From: G020354785 sp964534745
Lineage (GTDB): Bacteria > Bacteroidota > Bacteroidia > Bacteroidales > UBA10428
Length of the DNA stretch: 10,801 nt
Assembly (NCBI GenBank): GCA_964534745.1
Contig: CAZHQW010000081.1
Coordinates: 1 to 10,801 of the forward strand
Reading direction: 5' to 3'
Part shown: positions 6,211-10,801 of the stretch, piece after piece
How positions within the stretch are numbered: the first letter of the stretch is position 1
Layout of the letters: each line of letters starts with the position of its first letter
Translations under genes and position numbers: made by a program
The notes under the pieces: model-generated
What the model saw: only the letters and a program-made list of their open reading frames with translations
What the model was told of the DNA's origin: nothing
The model's database searches: none

Positions 6211-7095
6211 ATGAAAGTCAGGCCTTTAGTAATATTAATAGCGATTGTAGTGATTGCCGGTTGCGGAATAAATTCCGATAATAATGAAAAACCGCTGATA
6301 ACAGTAAGCATATTACCGCAAAAGTATTTGGTGAAGAAAATTGCCGGAGACAGGTATGAAATAAATGTAATGATACCGCCGGGCATGAGTCCCGCTACAT
6401 ACGATCCTTCTCCCAGACAATTACAGCAATTAAACAGATCAAAAGCCTACTTAAGAATAGGCCATATCGGATTTGAAAAAACATGGATGAAAAAGATATC
6501 GTCAATTAATAAATCCATGCCTGTATTTGACCTTTCTTCCGGCATAATGATTATTGAAAGTGAGCATAGTAGTCCGTCCGGGGATGATATAAAAATTGCC
6601 GATCCTCATATCTGGCTGTCGCCAAAAGCATTAAAAGTGATAAGCATGAACATATGCAACGCGTTAATTGAAATAATGCCCTCAGACAGTTCTGTATACA
6701 GGCATAACTATTACCTCTTTATGCAGGAACTTGACAGCCTTGACAAAAATATTGGCAAATCACTGTCGGGGCTAAGTAAAAGAAAATTCATTATATACCA
6801 TCCTTCACTTACTTATCTGGCGAGGGATTACGGGCTGCAGCAAATACCTGTTGAATTTGAAGGAAAGTCACCATCACCTTCTTATCTTCAGGAATTAATT
6901 AATATGGCTAAAAGTGAAAATATTAAGGCTATCTTTATACAGGAACAATTTGATACTGAAAATGCAAAAGTGATATCGGATGAAATTGGCGGGAAACTGA
7001 TAATAATAAATCCCCTGGATGAGGATTTGTTAAATCAGATACATTATATTGCAGATAATCTGGTAAAAAACTTAAGTAACAGAACAAATCAATGA
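6211..7095 (+). CDS. Metal ABC transporter substrate-binding lipoprotein (ZnuA/TroA family)
   Basis: Cluster A-I binding protein for zinc or manganese, 294 residues. The lipoprotein signal MKVRPLVILIAIVVIAGC ends in a lipobox (V-I-A-G-C, lipidated C18), so it should be anchored at the periplasmic face. Family segments: SILPQKYLVKKIAGDRYEI at 33-51, the P-P-G loop at 56-58, DPHIWLSP at 131-138 with ligand H133, and YHPSLTYLARDYGL at 196-209 with ligand H197. The usual first ligand in DPHxYEPTP is absent: the protein reads SPATYDPSP (60-68), with Ala at the His position. H85 in RIGHIGFEKTW is a possible replacement. The usual Asp before the terminal PL is N267. The His-rich loop of many ZnuA proteins is missing. 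It overlaps the ATPase gene by 4 bp. The metal is most likely Zn(II), with Mn or Fe possible. Confidence 0.9.
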   Translation: MKVRPLVILIAIVVIAGCGINSDNNEKPLITVSILPQKYLVKKIAGDRYEINVMIPPGMSPATYDPSPRQLQQLNRSKAYLRIGHIGFEKTWMKKISSINKSMPVFDLSSGIMIIESEHSSPSGDDIKIADPHIWLSPKALKVISMNICNALIEIMPSDSSVYRHNYYLFMQELDSLDKNIGKSLSGLSKRKFIIYHPSLTYLARDYGLQQIPVEFEGKSPSPSYLQELINMAKSENIKAIFIQEQFDTENAKVISDEIGGKLIIINPLDEDLLNQIHYIADNLVKNLSNRTNQ

Positions 7096-7847
7096 AGAAG
7101 ATTGTCGAGATAAAGAATATGAGTGTTTCATATAATGGGTCAACAGTATTAAAGCATGTGAACCTGTCTATTTCCGATAAAGATTTCATGGGTGTTATTG
7201 GTCCGAATGGAGGAGGCAAGACAACTCTTCTGAAAGTTATACTGGGTCTGGTAAAACCGTTTGAAGGATATGTCGAATATTATCCGGATGAAAGGAACAG
7301 AAAACCCAATATAGGATATCTTCCACAGCAATATTCAACTGACAGGAAGTTTCCTATCTCTGTAAGGCAGGTAGTGTTATCGGGACTTCTGACCAGTCGC
7401 AATATAGCTACAAGATATTCAAGAGATGAGAAACTCAGGGCAGAGGAAGTACTTGAAAGGATGGGCATAGGAGGGCTAAGCAAGAAGTCTTTTGGCGAGC
7501 TTTCGGGAGGTGAGATGCAGAAGACAATGCTCGCCAGGGCTATTATTTCATCGCCTCAGCTTTTGCTTCTTGATGAGCCCAATACATATGTTGACCAGGT
7601 ATTTGAAAGTGAGCTTTTCGATATTCTTAAGGAGCTCAACAGAAAGATGGCAATATTAGTAGTATCTCATGATGCAGGAATGATATCATCATATGTTAAA
7701 ACAATAGCCTGCGTAAACAGGGAACTGCATTACCATCCGTCCAGTGAAATTAATAATGAAATACTAAAGGCCTATAATTGTCCGATTGACCTTATAACCC
7801 ACGGTACTGTACCACACAGGGTATTAAAAGATCATAAAAAGCAGTAG
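7092..7847 (+). CDS. Metal ABC transporter ATP-binding protein (ZnuC/MntB-like)
   Basis: Cytosolic ATPase that powers the metal importer. It is 251 residues with all nucleotide-site motifs intact: Walker A GPNGGGKTT at 37-45, Q-loop at LPQQ 77-80, signature LSGGE at 137-141, Walker B LLLLDEP at 157-163 and H-loop H193 in VVSHD. The C-terminal extension has the metal-transporter features HYHPSSEI (213-220) and CPIDLITHGTVPHRVL (230-245), the latter characteristic of the ZnuC/MntB/TroB group. The start codon is in an ATGA overlap with the binding-protein gene, and the permease gene follows after 6 bp, so the three subunits should be cotranscribed and translationally coupled. Confidence 0.95.
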   Translation: MKKIVEIKNMSVSYNGSTVLKHVNLSISDKDFMGVIGPNGGGKTTLLKVILGLVKPFEGYVEYYPDERNRKPNIGYLPQQYSTDRKFPISVRQVVLSGLLTSRNIATRYSRDEKLRAEEVLERMGIGGLSKKSFGELSGGEMQKTMLARAIISSPQLLLLDEPNTYVDQVFESELFDILKELNRKMAILVVSHDAGMISSYVKTIACVNRELHYHPSSEINNEILKAYNCPIDLITHGTVPHRVLKDHKKQ

Positions 7848-7853
7848 TCAGTT

Positions 7854-9461
7854 ATGGCAGAGCTTTTTACACATGAATTTTTCCGGAATGCACTGCTGGC
7901 AGCAATCTTTGCAAGCATATCCTGCGGAGTGATAGGAACATATGTTGTATCAAGGAGGATAGTATTTATAAGCGGAGGAATAACCCATGCTTCCTTTGGA
8001 GGGATTGGTATAGGCTATTTCCTTGGAGTAAATCCCATACTTGGAGCGGCAGCTTTTGCTGTAATTTCAGCACTGGGGATAGAATATCTTACAAAAAAAA
8101 TAGAAATAAGGAATGATTCTGTAATTGCAATGTTCTGGGCTTTTGGTATGGCCACGGGTATAATCTTTATATATATAACCCCGGGTTATGCTCCGAGCCT
8201 GATGAGTTATTTATTTGGTAATATCCTGACCGTCTCTGCGGCGGACATATTATTTATGGGGATACTGACAGCAGTGATTGTCTTATTCTTTGTGATTTTT
8301 ATTAAGATTATTCTGTTCATATCTTTTGACGAGGAGTTTGCATTTACAAGGAATATACCCTGCCATCTTTTCAATTATATATTGATTGCATTTGTTGCTT
8401 TAACCGTTGTTATAAATATTAAAGTTGTAGGTATTATTCTGGTACTGGCTTTGCTGACAATACCGCAGAGTATAGCAAATACCCTGACCATGAATTATAA
8501 AAAGATAATATTGTTATCTGTACTGACAGGCTTTATCGGACTTGTAGCCGGATTGCTGGGGGCTTATTATCTTAATATTCCCAGTGGTGCGTCCATAGTT
8601 TTTACCCTGGTAATAATGCTGGCCATAGTAAAGGCTATGAAGAGACTGGTTATTTTGACAATTCTGGGTGCGATCATATTAATAAGTGCAACTATATACC
8701 AAAATCATGAATACAATAAAAAAATAATAGACATGGAAAATGCAAATATTAAAATAACTGTTATCTATGATAATAATACCTTTAAGAAAGGGCTGGAAAC
8801 CGCGTGGGGTTTCTCATGTGTTGTCACGGGTACAGAAAAGACTATACTTTTTGATACGGGTGGCGACGGTTCAATATTGTTATCAAATATGAGAGAATTG
8901 GGGATCAAACCCGAAAATATAGATTTAATAGTTCTTTCCCATATTCATAATGATCATGTTGGCGGATTGCAAGATTTCCTGGAGGTGAATCATAAAGTTA
9001 CCATCTATCTGCCTGCATCATTCCCTGAAAGTTTTAAGGATGATATCCGTGAATATGGTGCAAAAATTATTGAAATACAGGGACCACGGGAGATTGTTAA
9101 AGGTGTCTGTACAACAGGCACGCTTGGTACAACAATAATAGAGCAGTCTCTGGTTATTCTTACAGAAAAGGGCCTTGTCCTGATAACAGGTTGTGCACAT
9201 CCGGGTATATTAAAAATTGTAAATAAAGCAAAAGAAATATTTAATCAAGAGGTGTTACTTGCAATAGGAGGTTTTCATTTATCCAGGGAAAGAGGGCGTG
9301 ACATAGAGAACCTGGTCAGAAATATAAGGAAATCGGGTGTAAGGTATATCGGCCCATGCCATTGCTCGGGAGATGTTGCAAGACAATTATTCAGGGAGGA
9401 ATACGCTGAAAACTATATTGATGTTGGCGTTGGAAAAGTAATAGGGTTAAAGGACTTATAA
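7854..9461 (+). CDS. ABC-3 metal permease fused to a COG1237-type metallo-beta-lactamase-fold domain
   Basis: A single 535-codon frame with two complete modules. Residues 1-260 are a ZnuB/TroC-type permease: THASFGGIGIGYFLG at 44-58, SYLFGNILTVSAAD at 118-131, KVVGIILVLALLTIPQSIAN at 190-209, and a glycine-rich final helix ending VFTLVIMLAIV. Basic KAMKR (260-264) precedes an extra hydrophobic segment (265-282). Residues about 298-535 are an MBL fold: FDTGG at 333-337, SHIHNDHVGGL at 362-372 (H363, H365, D367, H368), CAHPG with H449, GGFHL with H475 and PCHCSG with H503. This matches COG1237, often labelled a dihydropterin-related phosphate synthase on weak grounds. The basic residues before the extra helix predict a periplasmic MBL domain. 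Permeases of this family normally end at about 260-285 residues. Alternatively M262 (ATG at 8637) starts a separate membrane-anchored protein; a single substitution at K260, K263 or R264 would give a stop. No stop is present as read. Confidence 0.88.
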   Translation: MAELFTHEFFRNALLAAIFASISCGVIGTYVVSRRIVFISGGITHASFGGIGIGYFLGVNPILGAAAFAVISALGIEYLTKKIEIRNDSVIAMFWAFGMATGIIFIYITPGYAPSLMSYLFGNILTVSAADILFMGILTAVIVLFFVIFIKIILFISFDEEFAFTRNIPCHLFNYILIAFVALTVVINIKVVGIILVLALLTIPQSIANTLTMNYKKIILLSVLTGFIGLVAGLLGAYYLNIPSGASIVFTLVIMLAIVKAMKRLVILTILGAIILISATIYQNHEYNKKIIDMENANIKITVIYDNNTFKKGLETAWGFSCVVTGTEKTILFDTGGDGSILLSNMRELGIKPENIDLIVLSHIHNDHVGGLQDFLEVNHKVTIYLPASFPESFKDDIREYGAKIIEIQGPREIVKGVCTTGTLGTTIIEQSLVILTEKGLVLITGCAHPGILKIVNKAKEIFNQEVLLAIGGFHLSRERGRDIENLVRNIRKSGVRYIGPCHCSGDVARQLFREEYAENYIDVGVGKVIGLKDL

Positions 9462-9466
9462 ACATC

Positions 9467-9497
9467 TTATAATAAAGCTATTTCATGGTTATTATAA
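9467..9497. other. AT-only inverted repeat after the transporter cluster
   Basis: TTATAATAA (9467-9475) and TTATTATAA (9489-9497) are perfect 9-base reverse complements separated by 13 bases, starting 6 bp after the stop of the fused permease gene. The stem contains no G-C pair and no T-run follows, so it is a poor intrinsic terminator. It may be a chance structure or a weak mRNA 3'-end hairpin. I see no other terminator before the next gene. Confidence 0.25.
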
Positions 9498-9539
9498 AGG
9501 CTTAAGGAGCTGACTGCCGTTACAGTTTATTTTGACATA

Positions 9540-10801
9540 ATGAAAAATATATTAAGATTTATTTTTGTCAGCGCGGTAATCATCCCGTTAAAGTTACAGT
9601 CTCAGGTGACAGGCATTTATATTAATGAATTCATGGCTTCTAATGCAGGGTCAATTGCTGATCCTGATTTTAATGAATTTGGTGACTGGATAGAGATATA
9701 TAATAGCAGCGATTCGGCAATAAATTTAACTGGTTGTTTTATATCTGACAATTACAATGCTCCTGCGAGATGGAAGATCTATGATGACCTGATTATAGGC
9801 GCCGGACAATACCTGGTAATATGGTGCGATGACAGGGATACAATACTTGAATCGGCCCACACCAATTTTAAACTTAGCAGCGATGGCGAAGAGATAGGAT
9901 TATACTCCGCTGACACTGCAGTAATTGATACAGTGACTTTTGCCAGTCAGAAAGCCGATATCTCTTCAGGCAGGGATCCCGACCTGCTTTCATCTTGGGT
10001 ATTCTATGATGAACCTACTCCCGGCAGTGCAAACAGTGACTCGGGGTATATTGTCACTGATGCACCTGTTGTTTCCCTTGAACAGGGTTTTTATGAAAGT
10101 GATCAGAAACTGTATATTCTTTCAAAAGGAACACTTGCAACCGTCAGGTATACTTTGGACGGTACAGATCCTTCGGAAGATTCGGATATTTTTCCTGATA
10201 CATTGCTTTTAACGGACAGGACCTCTTTGCCAAATGTATATTCCGAAATAAGAACCAACCGGGATCCTTTTCCCTGGCTGCCGGACTGGGTGCCGCCGGA
10301 AGGCAATGTTTTTAAGGCAACGATCATAAAACTTCGCTCCTTTGAGGAAGGTAAGAAGGCAAGTGATATTGTAACAAAATCATATTTTGTCAAAGAAAAT
10401 ATGAAAACACGTTATACATTGCCGGTTATATCTATTGTTACTGATCCGGATAACTTATTTGATGATGTAACCGGAATCTATGTCCCGGGGATTCATCATG
10501 TTAATGGCAACAGCAGCACAGGCAATTATTTCATGGACTGGGAAAAAGAAGTGCATATAAGCTATTTTGAACCTGACGGCACACAAGGCTTTTCACAGAA
10601 TGTTGGTGTACGCATACAGGGAGGGACCTCACCTGCCAGTCCGCAGAAGGCCTTCCACGTTATTGCCAGGAATATTTACGGCAACAACAGGATCAATTAT
10701 CCTATATTTAAGGATACCAAAGGGCATGCAAATGATATAAATGAATATAAGCGTTTCATTATAAGGGCCTGGGGCAGTACGATACTCAGCGCTATGTTTA
10801 A
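9540..10801 (+). CDS. Secreted lamin-tail / chitobiase-like / CotH-type protein, 3' end outside window
   Basis: 420 codons are visible from ATG 9540, with no stop before the right edge. Residues 1-22 form a signal peptide (basic start, FIFVSAVIIPL, cleavage near LQSQ). Residues about 25-166 are a lamin tail domain: INEFMASN, DWIEIYNSSDSAINLTGCFI, AGQYLVIWCD, HTNFKLSSDGEEIGLY and PTPGSAN. Residues about 172-283 include VRYTLDGTDPSEDS (202-215), the signature of the chitobiase/hexosaminidase C-terminal immunoglobulin-like domain, with a long loop at about 216-256. Residues from about 292 begin a CotH-like region: LPVISIVTDPDNLFDD, then VGVRIQGGTSPASPQKAFHV (355-374) and NYPIF before the cut. 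CotH proteins include spore-coat and secreted protein kinases; whether this one is active cannot be seen because the catalytic part lies beyond the edge. No clear promoter or well-spaced Shine-Dalgarno precedes it. Probably exported or cell-surface. Confidence 0.9.
   Translation, partial: MKNILRFIFVSAVIIPLKLQSQVTGIYINEFMASNAGSIADPDFNEFGDWIEIYNSSDSAINLTGCFISDNYNAPARWKIYDDLIIGAGQYLVIWCDDRDTILESAHTNFKLSSDGEEIGLYSADTAVIDTVTFASQKADISSGRDPDLLSSWVFYDEPTPGSANSDSGYIVTDAPVVSLEQGFYESDQKLYILSKGTLATVRYTLDGTDPSEDSDIFPDTLLLTDRTSLPNVYSEIRTNRDPFPWLPDWVPPEGNVFKATIIKLRSFEEGKKASDIVTKSYFVKENMKTRYTLPVISIVTDPDNLFDDVTGIYVPGIHHVNGNSSTGNYFMDWEKEVHISYFEPDGTQGFSQNVGVRIQGGTSPASPQKAFHVIARNIYGNNRINYPIFKDTKGHANDINEYKRFIIRAWGSTILSAMF

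Noticed and set aside
8637..8639. Internal ATG (M262) as the start of a separate MBL gene
   Set aside because: Kept only as an alternative: no stop separates it from the permease frame and the AAAGG before it is just two bases from the ATG, too close for an efficient ribosome binding site.
9504..9509. AAGGAG, a perfect Shine-Dalgarno-like hexamer upstream of the CotH-type gene
   Set aside because: It is 30 bases from the ATG, and no in-frame start codon lies at a proper distance; the phylum rarely uses such sites.
9531..9542. TTTGACATAATG resembling fused -35 (TTGACA) and -10 (ATAAT) sequences
   Set aside because: The elements overlap instead of being about 17 bp apart and run into the start codon, so this cannot be a sigma-70 promoter.
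9940..10393. Short open frames on both strands inside the lamin-tail/CotH gene
   Set aside because: The main frame from 9540 has continuous domain matches to the window edge; these are out-of-frame shadows without start signals or domains.
1..10801. Defence system, prophage, insertion sequence, CRISPR array or toxin-antitoxin pair
   Set aside because: No transposase, integrase, phage, nuclease or Cas-like protein, no tandem spaced repeats and no terminal repeats are visible; most genes are housekeeping or envelope genes.

Overview
The window looks like a chromosomal segment of a Bacteroidota bacterium, probably Bacteroidales or a close relative. This is inferred from four things. Ribosomal protein S16 carries a long Lys/Ala/Glu-rich C-terminal extension. 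Genes mostly lack a Shine-Dalgarno sequence. Several AT-rich upstream regions match the Bacteroidota -7 element TAnnTTTG. The protein families are also typical of the phylum: rhomboids with a C-terminal SLT-type tail, CarboxypepD_reg-like secreted proteins, and a lamin-tail/CotH surface protein. The DNA is AT-rich with heavy use of AGG/AGA arginine codons. I see no mobile element, CRISPR array, tRNA or rRNA, and no gene-free stretch longer than about 160 bases.

Layout. Positions 1-1000 hold a divergent ribosomal-protein pair, rpsP (minus, cut at the left edge) and rpsT (plus). They are separated by back-to-back promoters, and rpsT ends in a clear intrinsic terminator. Positions 1025-3598 (plus) hold radC and two tandem rhomboid-family intramembrane proteases. 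Positions 3602-5360 (minus) hold a two-gene unit overlapping by 8 bp: a secreted CarboxypepD_reg-like protein that starts at TTG, then a serine racemase/threonine dehydratase-type PLP enzyme. Its 3' end converges on the second rhomboid gene with only 3 bp between them. Positions 5515-9461 (plus) hold a tight cluster of a COG0720 pterin enzyme (QueD/PTPS), yidD, and a zinc/manganese-type ABC importer (binding lipoprotein, ATPase, permease). Positions 9540-10801 hold the start of a large secreted lamin-tail/chitobiase-like/CotH protein that runs off the right edge.

The most unusual item is the last gene of the transporter cluster. One uninterrupted 535-codon frame encodes a complete ABC-3 metal permease, one extra membrane helix, and a complete COG1237-type metallo-beta-lactamase-fold domain. 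Positive-inside reasoning places that domain in the periplasm. Combined with a COG0720 enzyme at the head of the cluster whose motif has the tetrahydrobiopterin-type spacing (CxxxxxHGH), this suggests an uncharacterised link between divalent metal uptake and small-molecule, possibly pterin, chemistry. The adjacency and motifs are seen directly; the functional link is inference.
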